Shown here: positions 43,125 through 51,009 of the stretch, piece after piece
Layout: every line of letters begins with the position of its first letter
How positions within the stretch are numbered: position 1 is the first letter of the stretch
NCBI RefSeq assembly: GCF_039631295.1
Contig: NZ_JBDIVE010000013.1
Coordinates: 13,149 to 77,148 of the forward strand
Length of the DNA stretch: 64,000 nucleotides
DNA from: Viridibacterium sediminicola
Lineage (GTDB): Bacteria > Pseudomonadota > Gammaproteobacteria > Burkholderiales > Rhodocyclaceae
Direction: 5' to 3'
Notes under the pieces: model-generated
What the model was told of the DNA's origin: nothing
The model's input: only the letters and a program-made list of their open reading frames with translations
Databases searched by the model: none
Made by a program: the position numbers and the translations under genes

Positions 43125-44081
43125 ATGGCGCTCGATACCCATTCACAGACCACACAGTGCAGCGCCTTGCATCAGGCGCTGGCGGCGGCAATTGCCAAGC
43201 GCACAACGGGCGACGAGGATCTGTGCACGCGCATCCCCGCCCTGCTGTTCTTCCGCCGCGAGAAGATCACCCAGCCCTGCGCCTGTATGGTCGAACCCAG
43301 CGTGGTGCTGGTGTCCCAGGGCGCCAAGCAGATGCTGGTCGGCGATGACGCCTACCCCTACGACCGCGAACGCTTCCTGATCAATTCCATCGACTTGCCG
43401 GCCAGCTCGCAGGTGATCGAGGCGAGTACGGAAGAACCCTGTCTGGGCCTGGTCTTGAAACTCGATCTGCGCATCATGGCCGAGCTGATCGCCCAGGGCG
43501 GGCTGACCCCGCCGCTGGAGCGTGGTGCCAATCGCGGTGTCGCCCTGGGCACCACCACGCCCGATTTGCTCGAACCGATCAAGCGCCTGGTCGATCTGCT
43601 CGACGAGCCCGATGCGATTGCCGTGCTGGCCCCGCTGATCCAGCGCGAAATCCACTACCGCCTGCTGTTGAGCGACCAGGCCGAACGCCTGTGGCAAATC
43701 GTCTCATCAGGCAGCCAGAGCCAGCGCATCTCGCGCGCCATCGACTGGCTGAAGGCGCACTATGCCGAGCCGCTGCGCATCGAGGAACTGGCCGCACGCA
43801 TCCAGATGAGTCAGTCCAGCCTGCATCACCACTTTCGCCAACTCACGGCGATGAGCCCGCTGCAGTACCAGAAGTGGCTGCGCCTCAACGAGGCACGCCG
43901 CCTGATGCTCAACGAGCATGTGGATGCCGCCAGCGCCGCCTTCCAGGTCGGCTACGAGAGCGCCTCGCAATTCAGCCGCGAGTACAGCCGCCTGTTCGGC
44001 GCACCGCCCAGGCGCGACATCGAAAGCCTGCTCAAACGCCCGGTCCGCCCCAGCCGTGCCAGCGCACGCGTGCCAGCCTGA
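43125..44081 (+). CDS. AraC family regulator with AraC_N effector domain
   Basis: A 318-residue activator-type protein, starting 6 bases after GGAGG. The N-terminal AraC_N domain (about 30-185) is of the YqhC/PF06719 kind (PALLFFRREKITQPCACMVEPSVVLVSQG pattern). Two helix-turn-helix motifs are at about 215-300 (LRIEELAARIQMSQSSLHHHF and AASAAFQVGYESASQFSREY). It lies directly upstream of, and is co-oriented with, the molybdenum hydroxylase operon and is its likely regulator; YqhC relatives respond to aldehydes. The effector is not known. Confidence 0.88.
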   Translation: MALDTHSQTTQCSALHQALAAAIAKRTTGDEDLCTRIPALLFFRREKITQPCACMVEPSVVLVSQGAKQMLVGDDAYPYDRERFLINSIDLPASSQVIEASTEEPCLGLVLKLDLRIMAELIAQGGLTPPLERGANRGVALGTTTPDLLEPIKRLVDLLDEPDAIAVLAPLIQREIHYRLLLSDQAERLWQIVSSGSQSQRISRAIDWLKAHYAEPLRIEELAARIQMSQSSLHHHFRQLTAMSPLQYQKWLRLNEARRLMLNEHVDAASAAFQVGYESASQFSREYSRLFGAPPRRDIESLLKRPVRPSRASARVPA

Positions 44082-44112
44082 TATGCCGTTCGGCTAGCAC
44101 CCTAATGGTTTG

Positions 44113-44144
44113 CCCTGATTCGACCTGGCTTTGGAGAATCAGGC
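44113..44144. promoter_or_regulatory. inverted repeat upstream of the IorAB-like operon
   Basis: Arms CCCTGATTC and GAATCAGGC (8 of 9 bases complementary) are separated by 14 bases in the gap between the AraC gene and the 2Fe-2S subunit. No T-run follows. It may be a regulator-binding site; a weak terminator is the alternative. Confidence 0.35.
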
Positions 44145-44228
44145 AAGAACCGAGCAGGATTGAGCTAACTCATCGGCTGGCCTCTGCGCAGAATGCATAC
44201 CTGCATTCCTGCGCCCACGGAGACCCCA

Positions 44229-44687
44229 ATGATCACCCTCAACATCAACGGTAAAGCCACGCGCGTCGACGTGGCGCCTGACACCCCCCTGCTGTGGGTG
44301 CTGCGCGACACGCTGCAGCTGACCGGCACCAAGTTCGGCTGCGGCATGGCCCTGTGTGGCGCCTGTACCGTGCATATGGATGGCCAGCCGATCCGCTCCT
44401 GTGTCACGCCGGTATCGGTCGCCGCCGGGCACAAGATCACCACCATCGAAGGCGTCGACAAGCAGAAGGTCGCGCAAGTCGTACAGGAAGCCTGGAAGCG
44501 CCTCGATGTCGTGCAGTGCGGCTACTGCCAGTCCGGCCAGATCATGAGCGCCGTCGCCCTGCTGACCAAGAACCGCAAGCCGAGCGATGCCGACATCGAC
44601 GCCGCGATGGCCGGCAACATCTGTCGCTGCGCCACCTATGTGCGCATCCGCGCTGCCATCCACGAAGCCGCCAAGGCCCTGGCCTGA
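44229..44687 (+). CDS. 2Fe-2S subunit of a xanthine-oxidase-family dehydrogenase (IorA-like)
   Basis: A 152-residue iron-sulfur subunit. The plant-ferredoxin-type cluster is held by Cys38, Cys43, Cys46 and Cys58. The second cluster is held by Cys97, Cys100, Cys132 and Cys134 (QCGYCQSGQ and GNICRCATY). It passes electrons from the molybdenum centre of the next subunit to an acceptor. No FAD subunit is present in the operon, which is typical of isoquinoline 1-oxidoreductase/aldehyde dehydrogenase types that donate to a membrane cytochrome. ATG 44229 follows CGGAGA. Confidence 0.92.
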   Translation: MITLNINGKATRVDVAPDTPLLWVLRDTLQLTGTKFGCGMALCGACTVHMDGQPIRSCVTPVSVAAGHKITTIEGVDKQKVAQVVQEAWKRLDVVQCGYCQSGQIMSAVALLTKNRKPSDADIDAAMAGNICRCATYVRIRAAIHEAAKALA

Positions 44688-44698
44688 GGAGCGCGAAC

Positions 44699-46903
44699 AT
44701 GAATAACACACCCCACATCGAGAACGATAGCCGCCGCCGCTTCCTGCAAGGCGTTGCCGGACTCAGCCTTGCCGTCTACCTGCCCACCACGCAAGCCGCC
44801 ACCGGCCCTGGTTTGCCCCCCGGCGCTGCGGAAGCCGCCGCAAACTTCGAGCCCAATGCCTTCGTGCGCATCGGTACTGACAACGTCGTCACCGTCATCT
44901 CCAAGCACATCGAGATGGGTCAGGGCACCTACACCGGCATCGCCACCATCGTGGCGGAAGAACTCGACGCAGCCTGGTCGCAGGTGCGCGTCGAAGGCGC
45001 GCCGGCCGATGCCAAGCGTTATGCCAACACACTCTGGGGCCCGTTCCAGGGCACCGGCGGCAGCAGCGCCATGGCCAATAGCTGGATGCAGATGCGTCAG
45101 GCAGGCGCCGCCGCGCGCGCCATGCTCGTCGCCGCCGCAGCCAAGCAATGGCAAGTGCCGGCCAGCGAGATTGCGGTGAGCGAAGGCCTCATCAGTCACG
45201 CTGCGTCGAATCGCTCCGGCAAGTTCGGCGATTTCGTCCTCGCTGCCGCCAACGAGAGCGTGCCCGCCAACATCCAGCTCAAAGACCCCAAGGACTTCAA
45301 GCTGGTCGGCAAGCGCGCGCCGCGCAAGGATTCGGCCGACAAGGTCAATGGCAAAGCCATCTACACGCAGGACATCCATCTGCCCGGCATGCTCACCGCC
45401 GTCGTCGCGCACCCGCCGCACTTCGGCGCCAAGGTGAAATCTTTCGATGCCGCGCAAGCCAAGGCGATCAAGGGCGTGGTCGATGTCGTGGCGATTCCCA
45501 CCGGCGTGGCCGTGCTCGCGCAAGACACCTGGAGCGCCAAGAAGGGCCGCGATGCACTGCGCATCGAGTGGGACGACAGCGCCGCCTTCAAGCTTGGCAG
45601 CGAGCAAATCCTCGCGCGCTACCACGCGCTTGCCAAGCAGCCCGGTGCCGTCGCGCACAAGAGCGGTGACGCTGACGCCGCCTTCGCTGCGGCCGCCAAG
45701 GTGCTGAGCGCGAGTTACGACTTCCCCTTCCTCGCCCATGCCGCGATGGAGCCGCTCAACTGCGTGGTGCGCCTGGGCAAGGACGAATGCGAGATCTGGA
45801 ACGGCGAGCAGATGCAGACCGGCGACCAGATGGCTGTCTCTGCCCTGCTCGGCATCAAGGTCGAACAGGTCAAGATCAATATGCTCTACGCCGGGGGCAG
45901 CTTCGGCCGCCGTGGCAGCAAGGATGCTGACTACGTGCGCGAAGCCGTCACCATCGCCCAGGCCTTCCAGGGCCGCGCACCGGTGAAGATGGTGTGGTTC
46001 CGCGAAGACGACATGAAGGCGGGCTACTACCGTCCGATGTTCCACCACCGCATCGAAGCTGCGCTCGACGCACAAGGCAATGCCACCGCCTGGCGCCATC
46101 GCCTGGTCGGCCAGTCCATCCTCAGCGGCTCGCCGTTTGCAGGCATGGTGCAGAACGGCATTGACCCCGTCTCGGTCGAAGGTGCGGCCAACCTGCCTTA
46201 CGCCATTCCCGCCAAGCTCGTTGACCTGCACACACCGACCGACATCGCCGTGCCCTCGCACTGGTGGCGTTCGGTCGGCTCCACCCACACGGCCTACTCC
46301 ACCGAGACCTTCATTGACGAGCTCGCCAAGCAGGCCGGCAAAGACCCTGTCGCCTACCGTCTCGACCTGCTCAAGAACCAGCCGCGCCACAGCGCCGTGC
46401 TCAAGCTCGCCGCCGAAAAGGCCGGCTGGGGCACGCCGCTCAAGCCGGGCAAGAAGGGCGAGCGCCGCGCGCGTGGCGTGGCCGTGCATGAATCCTTCGG
46501 CAGCTATGTCGCCGAAGTGGCCGAGATCACCCTGCAGCGCGATGGCAGCATCCGCGTCGACCGCGTGGTGTGCGGCGTCGACTGCGGCGTGCCGATCAAC
46601 CCGGACGTCATCCGCGCCCAGGTCGAAGGCTCCATCGGCTACGCACTCTCCGCCGCGCTGCATGGCGCCATCACGCTCAAGGAGGGCGTGGTCGAGCAAT
46701 CCAATTTCCACGACTACGCGCCGATCCGCATCAACGAGATGCCGAAAGTCGAGGTGCATATCATCGCCTCGCCGGAGAAGCCGACCGGCATCGGCGAGCC
46801 CGCCGTGCCACCGCTGGCGCCTGCGGTCGCCAACGCGATTGCCGCCGCCAGCGGCAAGCGCCTGCGTGATCTGCCCTTCAAGACCGACACACTGAAAGCC
46901 TGA
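44699..46903 (+). CDS. molybdopterin-binding subunit, xanthine-oxidase family (IorB-like)
   Basis: A 734-residue catalytic subunit. The N-terminus has a twin-arginine signal (SRRRFLQGVAG, residues 11-21), so the enzyme is folded with its cofactor and exported to the periplasm. Two aldehyde-oxidase/xanthine-dehydrogenase molybdopterin-binding modules follow. Motifs include KHIEMGQGTYTGIATIVAEE, YDFPFLAHAAMEPLNC, AGGSFGRRG and the C-terminal GIGEPAVPPLAPAVANAI, whose glutamate is the catalytic base. The substrate is an N-heterocycle or aldehyde; which one is unknown. It starts 11 bases after the 2Fe-2S subunit. Confidence 0.92.
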   Translation: MNNTPHIENDSRRRFLQGVAGLSLAVYLPTTQAATGPGLPPGAAEAAANFEPNAFVRIGTDNVVTVISKHIEMGQGTYTGIATIVAEELDAAWSQVRVEGAPADAKRYANTLWGPFQGTGGSSAMANSWMQMRQAGAAARAMLVAAAAKQWQVPASEIAVSEGLISHAASNRSGKFGDFVLAAANESVPANIQLKDPKDFKLVGKRAPRKDSADKVNGKAIYTQDIHLPGMLTAVVAHPPHFGAKVKSFDAAQAKAIKGVVDVVAIPTGVAVLAQDTWSAKKGRDALRIEWDDSAAFKLGSEQILARYHALAKQPGAVAHKSGDADAAFAAAAKVLSASYDFPFLAHAAMEPLNCVVRLGKDECEIWNGEQMQTGDQMAVSALLGIKVEQVKINMLYAGGSFGRRGSKDADYVREAVTIAQAFQGRAPVKMVWFREDDMKAGYYRPMFHHRIEAALDAQGNATAWRHRLVGQSILSGSPFAGMVQNGIDPVSVEGAANLPYAIPAKLVDLHTPTDIAVPSHWWRSVGSTHTAYSTETFIDELAKQAGKDPVAYRLDLLKNQPRHSAVLKLAAEKAGWGTPLKPGKKGERRARGVAVHESFGSYVAEVAEITLQRDGSIRVDRVVCGVDCGVPINPDVIRAQVEGSIGYALSAALHGAITLKEGVVEQSNFHDYAPIRINEMPKVEVHIIASPEKPTGIGEPAVPPLAPAVANAIAAASGKRLRDLPFKTDTLKA

Positions 46904-46904
46904 C

Positions 46905-47921
46905 ATGGACAGCGTCGATCTGCAGGTGCTCGCCACCGCACAACGCTGGGCCGCCGAAGGGCGCCGTTTCGCCTGGGTGACGGTAGCGCGCACCTGGGGT
47001 TCGGCGCCGCGCCCGCCCGGCGCCTGGCTGGTGCTGCGTGAAGATGGTCTGGTCGAAGGCTCGGTCTCCGGCGGTTGCATCGAAGACGACCTCATCGAGC
47101 GCATGCGCGAAGGGCGCCTGGCTGGCGAGCGGCCTTTCGCCCTGGTCTATGGCGTCACCAAGGAAGAGGCCGAACGCATCGGCCTGCCCTGCGGCGGGCG
47201 GCTCGAAGTGATCGTCGAACCGCAGCCCGATCTGGCCGTGCTCTACGAACTGGCCGCCCGCCTGGGCCTGCACCAGCTCGTCGCCAAGCGCGTCGATCTG
47301 GCCAGCGGCCGTACCACGCTCAGCCAAGCGCGGCGCGGCGAAGCGATGCGCTGGGACGGCCAGCAGTTGCTCACCGTACACGGCCCGCAGTGGCGTCTGC
47401 TGATCATCGGCGCCGGACAGATCTCGCGCTACCTCGCGCAGATGGCGCTGGCGCTCGATTACGACATCACGGTCTGCGACCCGCGCGAGGAATACATCCA
47501 GGGCTGGGATCTGCCCGGTACGCGCCTGGTCACCAGCATGCCCGACGACACCCTGCTGGCCATGGTGCCCGACGCCCGCTGCGCCGTCGTCGCGCTCACT
47601 CACGACCCCAAGCTCGATGACATGGTGCTGCTCGAAGCCCTGCGCTCGCCCGTCTTCTACGTCGGTGCGGTCGGCTCACGTGCCAACAACGACGCCCGCC
47701 GCGAACGCCTGATGACGCATTTTGACTTTACGGCCGCAGAGCTCAGCCGCCTGCACGGCCCGATCGGCCTGCCCATCGGCAGCCACACGCCGCCCGAGAT
47801 CGCCGTGGCGATCCTCGCCGAGATGGTCGCCGTGCGCAATGGTGTTCAGCTTGACGCCCAGCTGCCGCGCTGGAGCGCCGCGCCCGCCAACAGCCAGGCC
47901 AGCGCCTGCGCCCTGCCCTGA
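46905..47921 (+). CDS. XdhC-family molybdenum cofactor maturation protein
   Basis: A 338-residue protein of the XdhC/CoxI family. It has the N-terminal XdhC motif around GSAPRPPGAWLVL and SGSVSGGCIEDD (the cysteine binds Moco), and a C-terminal Rossmann domain (LLIIGAGQISRYLAQMALAL and FYVGAVGSRANNDARRERL). XdhC proteins bind the molybdenum cofactor, promote its sulfuration and insert it into xanthine-oxidase-family enzymes. The start is 1 base after the stop of the molybdenum subunit, which supports a dedicated role. Confidence 0.9.
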   Translation: MDSVDLQVLATAQRWAAEGRRFAWVTVARTWGSAPRPPGAWLVLREDGLVEGSVSGGCIEDDLIERMREGRLAGERPFALVYGVTKEEAERIGLPCGGRLEVIVEPQPDLAVLYELAARLGLHQLVAKRVDLASGRTTLSQARRGEAMRWDGQQLLTVHGPQWRLLIIGAGQISRYLAQMALALDYDITVCDPREEYIQGWDLPGTRLVTSMPDDTLLAMVPDARCAVVALTHDPKLDDMVLLEALRSPVFYVGAVGSRANNDARRERLMTHFDFTAAELSRLHGPIGLPIGSHTPPEIAVAILAEMVAVRNGVQLDAQLPRWSAAPANSQASACALP

Positions 47922-47925
47922 ACGC

Positions 47926-48537
47926 ATGGATACGCCACGGCTCGTCGGCCTCCTCCTCGCTGCCGGCAGCGCGCAGCGCTTTGGCGACAACAAGCTGCTG
48001 CAACGCCTGCCCGATGGTGAGCTGATCATCGCGGCCAGCGCGCGGGCACTCCTCGCCGGTACGGATCACTGCATTGCGCTGATCCGCCCCGGCCAGCCCC
48101 AGCTGGCTCAGGCCCTGGCCGGGCTTGAGGTCGACATCATCGAGGTCGCCAACGCGCACGAAGGCATGGGCAGCACCCTGGCCAGCGGCATCCGTGCCGC
48201 GCGCGCAGCCATGCCTGAGCCGGCGAAAGCCTGGCTCGTCGCCCTCGGCGACATGCCCTGCCTCAAGCCTGGCACCGTCCGCGCCCTCGCCTCCGCCCTG
48301 CGCGAAGGTGCCGACATCGTCGCCCCGTTTCACGCTGGCCGACGCGGCCACCCGGTCGGCTTCGCCGCGCGCTGGGGCGATGCGCTCGGCGCCTTGCAGG
48401 GCGATGCCGGCGCACGCGACATCCTGCGCGAGCATGCCCAAAACATTGTGCGCGTCCCCGTGGACGACCCCGGCTGCCTGCTCGATATCGACACGCCCGC
48501 CGACCTGCTGGCCCTCAACACAGGCCAGCCAACATGA
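47926..48537 (+). CDS. MobA/MocA-like molybdenum cofactor nucleotidyltransferase
   Basis: A 203-residue NTP-transferase. The nucleotide-binding motif LLLAAGSAQRFGDNKLL is at residues 9-25, and GDMPCLKPGT carries the metal-binding aspartate. The protein resembles MocA, which makes molybdopterin cytosine dinucleotide, the cofactor form used by this enzyme family in bacteria. It sits 4 bases after the XdhC-like gene and overlaps the next gene by 4 bases. Cytidylyl versus guanylyl specificity is inferred from the context. Confidence 0.85.
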   Translation: MDTPRLVGLLLAAGSAQRFGDNKLLQRLPDGELIIAASARALLAGTDHCIALIRPGQPQLAQALAGLEVDIIEVANAHEGMGSTLASGIRAARAAMPEPAKAWLVALGDMPCLKPGTVRALASALREGADIVAPFHAGRRGHPVGFAARWGDALGALQGDAGARDILREHAQNIVRVPVDDPGCLLDIDTPADLLALNTGQPT

Positions 48538-48965
48538 CACGCCGCCACCTGCTCGCGCTGGCCGCCCTGCTGTGCGGCAGCCTCGTCAGCGCCACGGCAC
48601 AAGATGCCCGCCCCATGAAGATACGCCTCCTCCTCAACGGCCAGAGCCTGCGCGCCACCCTCTACGACAACCCCAGCGCGCGCGATTTCTACAGCCTGCT
48701 ACCGCTCACGCTGACGCTGGAGGACTACGCTGCGACGGAAAAGATCGCCTACCCGCCGCGCAAGCTCAGCACCCGCGACGCGCCCGAGGGCTTCACGCCC
48801 AGCGCTGGCGACATCAGCTACTACGCGCCCTGGGGCAACCTCGCGCTATTCCACAAAAGCTTTCGCTACTCCAGTGGCCTGGTCAGTCTGGGCAAGCTTG
48901 ATTCAGGTGTGGAGTTGCTCAAGGCGCCGGGCAAGTTCGCGGTGCAAATCGAGCGGGTGGAGTAG
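48534..48965 (+). CDS. exported cyclophilin-like fold protein
   Basis: A 143-residue protein with a signal peptide (1-22, ending ATA-QD), then a region typical of the cyclophilin-like family once called DUF (IRLLLNGQSLRATLYDNPSARDFYSLLP, GDISYYAPWGNLALFHK). The fold resembles peptidyl-prolyl isomerases, but activity is unproven. It is the last gene of the molybdenum hydroxylase operon, coupled to the MocA-like gene by an ATGA overlap. A role in the periplasmic enzyme's folding is possible but not shown. Confidence 0.82.
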   Translation: MTRRHLLALAALLCGSLVSATAQDARPMKIRLLLNGQSLRATLYDNPSARDFYSLLPLTLTLEDYAATEKIAYPPRKLSTRDAPEGFTPSAGDISYYAPWGNLALFHKSFRYSSGLVSLGKLDSGVELLKAPGKFAVQIERVE

Positions 48966-48980
48966 TTGCGGACCGTGTAG

Positions 48981-49032
48981 CCGGAGACAGCGCAGCGGAG
49001 TCCAGGCGCGCATCAAGGTCAAGACATGAACC
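48981..49032. repeat. dispersed repeat, copy upstream of the toxin-antitoxin pair
   Basis: This stretch (CCGGAGACAGCGCAGCGGAG then TCCAGG, GCGC, TCAAGG, CAAGACATGAACC) matches 49899-49948 at most positions. Both contain AGCGCAGCGGA-TCC, a core seen in known dispersed GTAGCCCGGATG-type intergenic repeats of proteobacteria. Confidence 0.65.
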
Positions 49033-49104
49033 AGCGCAGCGGCCAGGCCTGAATCCAGCCACATCCTGGCTAACTTGGCTATATATTTTCAACATGCTAG
49101 CCTT

Positions 49105-49121
49105 GACGTGTACTCCACGTC
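49105..49121. promoter_or_regulatory. palindrome, candidate Phd autoregulatory operator
   Basis: GACGTG-TACTC-CACGTC has perfect 6-bp arms and ends 13 bases before the antitoxin ATG. A TATATATT stretch at 49080-49088 could be the -10 region. Phd/YefM antitoxins repress their own promoter through such palindromes. Confidence 0.55.
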
Positions 49122-49134
49122 TAGAAAGACCGCC

Positions 49135-49398
49135 ATGCAAGTCAATATTCTCGCCGCCAAAAATCGTCTGTCACAGCTCGTCAAGTCCGCACAGGCCGGT
49201 GAAGAGGTCATCATCGCGAACCGTGGCGTGCCGGTTGCCCGACTGATCGCGACGGGCGCCGGCAACACCGGAACTGGTGATGCGCAGCCTGGCGGCGTAC
49301 TCGCCTGGCTGGCACAGCACCCGCTGCCTGCACACGCTCGCCGCAGTCATGAGGCAATTGAAGCTGCACTCAACGAGGAACGCGCAGGGTGGGAATGA
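49135..49398 (+). CDS. type II antitoxin, Phd/YefM family
   Basis: An 87-residue protein. The N-terminal Phd/YefM DNA-binding domain reads MQVNILAAKNRLSQLVKSAQ followed by GEEVIIANRGVPVARL. The C-terminal tail (about 60-87) should wrap the toxin. It neutralises the PIN-domain toxin encoded next and represses the operon. Its TGA overlaps the toxin ATG (ATGA). An earlier in-frame ATG at 49075 lies upstream of the putative operator and is rejected. Confidence 0.88.
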   Translation: MQVNILAAKNRLSQLVKSAQAGEEVIIANRGVPVARLIATGAGNTGTGDAQPGGVLAWLAQHPLPAHARRSHEAIEAALNEERAGWE

Positions 49399-49793
49399 TC
49401 TATGTCGACACCTGCCTGGTGATCTACGCCTTTGAAGATGACCCGCTATTCGGTGCTCGCGCACGCGCAGCCCTCGCCACCCAGGTGGCAGACCGCCTCG
49501 CGATATCGCCGCTGGTCAAATTCGAATGTCTGGTCGCGCCGATGAAACACGGCAATCTCGTGCTGCAACGCTACTACGAGGAAGGGCTGCAGCACTTCGC
49601 GCAGCTGGACATGCCGGAAGCGGTATTCATTCAGGGCGCGCAATTGCGCGCGCGCTTCGGCCTCAAGACGCCAGACGCCTTGCATCTGGCGACGGCGCAG
49701 CATCACGGCTGCGATGCACTGTGGACCAATGATGAACGCCTGGCACAGGCTGCGCATGGCCTGGCGATCAACGTGCTGGCGACCACCGTTTGA
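49395..49793 (+). CDS. VapC-like PIN-domain ribonuclease toxin
   Basis: A 132-residue toxin. The acidic active-site residues of PIN domains are all present: Asp5 (MIYVDTCL), Glu44 (VKFECLV), Asp94 (KTPDALHLA) and Asp113 (WTNDERL). PIN toxins cut RNA, often tRNA or rRNA, when freed from the antitoxin. A GTG at 49389 is an alternative start, but ATG 49395 gives the ATGA coupling. The toxin looks intact. Confidence 0.9.
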   Translation: MIYVDTCLVIYAFEDDPLFGARARAALATQVADRLAISPLVKFECLVAPMKHGNLVLQRYYEEGLQHFAQLDMPEAVFIQGAQLRARFGLKTPDALHLATAQHHGCDALWTNDERLAQAAHGLAINVLATTV

Positions 49794-49837
49794 TCATCAA
49801 AATCTGGCAACGCAAGGCCTGAGCCTCTCACCGTTCG

Positions 49838-49891
49838 CTAGCGCGCGTTCACATTCACCCAGCGGATTGCGTGAACGTAAACACGCCCTAG
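49838..49891. repeat. short copy of the 21-bp inverted-repeat element
   Basis: Arms 49838-49858 and 49871-49891 match the outer ends of the 273-bp element at 11076-11348 (shared GTTCACATTCACCC-GCGGATTGCGT and ACACGCCCTA). The two arms here are joined by only 12 bases, as if the internal hairpins were missing. Confidence 0.7.
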
Positions 49892-49898
49892 GCTAGGC

Positions 49899-49948
49899 TC
49901 GGAGCGCAGCGGAATCCGGGAGCGCCTTCAAGGCAAGGACCTGAACCC
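49899..49948. repeat. dispersed repeat, copy downstream of the toxin-antitoxin pair
   Basis: It matches 48981-49032 at most positions (GAGCGCAGCGGA-TCC-GG, TCAAGG-CAAGAC-TGAACC), in the same orientation, so the Phd/VapC genes lie between direct repeats. An internal pair GGAATCCGGG/CCCGGAT can form a hairpin. Confidence 0.65.
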
Positions 49949-49998
49949 GGATGACGCGAACGCCTCCAGCCGGGCGATTTGCTGATCACGCGCGCTGC

Positions 49999-51009
49999 TC
50001 AGGCCCTCAGCATCTGCACAACGACCTTGCCTTTGGCCCGGCCTTGCTCCAGATAGGCAAGCGCCTCAAGAGTCTGGGCGAAGGGAAATACCCTGTCGAT
50101 CACCGGGCGGATGTGGCCTGCCTCCAGCAGCTTGCTAATCTGCGAGAGCTGGCGGCCATCAGCGCGCACGAAGAGGAATGAGTAGGCGGCGCCGCGCTGC
50201 CGCGCTCGCCGGATGATCTTGCTGCTCAACAAACCGAACAAGCACTTCAGCACGAAGTTCATGCCTCGCTTGCGGGCGAACGCGGCGTCAGGCGGGCCGA
50301 CCAGCGAGATGACCTGGCTATCGGGCTTCAGGATCTGCAGCGACTTCTCGATGCCGTCGCCACGCACGGTGCCCAGCACCATGTCATAGCCCTGCAAGGT
50401 CTGCTCGAACGCCTGCTTTTTGTAATCGATGATCTCGTCCGCACCGAGGCGCTTCACCAGATCCAGATTGCCGGTGCTGGTCGTTGTACCGACCTTGGCG
50501 CCGAAATGTTTGGCGAGCTGGATGGCGAAGGTGCCGATGCCGCCCGAGCCTGCGGGAATGAATACCTTGTGACCGGGTTGTATATCTGCGCGCACACGCA
50601 GGGCTTGCCAGGCGGTGAGCCCGACCATCGGGATCGAGGCGGCTTCCACGAAGTCCAGATTGGCCGGCTTGAGCGCCGCAGCGCGCTCGGGCACCACGGC
50701 AAAATCGGCAAGCGACCCGATGCCCAGATCGAAAAGGCTGGCAAAAATAGCGTCGCCCACCTTGAAGCGCGTGACGCGACTGCCCACTTCCACCACCACA
50801 CCGGCCAGATCGCTGCCCATCGTCGCCGGCAGCTGGAACTTCAGGATGGGCTTGAAGGCGCCCGTCGGGATCATGTTATCGACCGGATTCAATCCGGCGG
50901 CATGAACCTCGACGAGCATTTCATCCGACTTGATTGTGGGCCGTGGCAGCTCGGCGAATTCGAGCTGCGCGGATTTGCCATAGCGCTTCAAGACAAGTGC
51001 TTTCATCAT
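49999..51009 (-). CDS. NAD(P)H-dependent quinone-reductase-like medium-chain oxidoreductase
   Basis: A 336-residue zinc-independent medium-chain dehydrogenase/reductase. The GroES-like N-terminal domain (EVHAAGLNPVDNMIPTG, MGSDLAGVVVEVG) is followed by a Rossmann domain with FIPAGSGGIGTFAIQLAKHFGA. Catalytic zinc ligands are absent, as in quinone oxidoreductases and enoyl reductases. It starts in an ATGA overlap with the upstream SDR gene and ends the operon. The substrate is unknown. Confidence 0.88.
   Translation of the reverse strand: MMKALVLKRYGKSAQLEFAELPRPTIKSDEMLVEVHAAGLNPVDNMIPTGAFKPILKFQLPATMGSDLAGVVVEVGSRVTRFKVGDAIFASLFDLGIGSLADFAVVPERAAALKPANLDFVEAASIPMVGLTAWQALRVRADIQPGHKVFIPAGSGGIGTFAIQLAKHFGAKVGTTTSTGNLDLVKRLGADEIIDYKKQAFEQTLQGYDMVLGTVRGDGIEKSLQILKPDSQVISLVGPPDAAFARKRGMNFVLKCLFGLLSSKIIRRARQRGAAYSFLFVRADGRQLSQISKLLEAGHIRPVIDRVFPFAQTLEALAYLEQGRAKGKVVVQMLRA

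Noticed and set aside
44636..47104. 822-codon open frame antisense to the IorB-like gene
   Set aside because: Opposite a clear molybdenum hydroxylase; no domain features in the antisense product.
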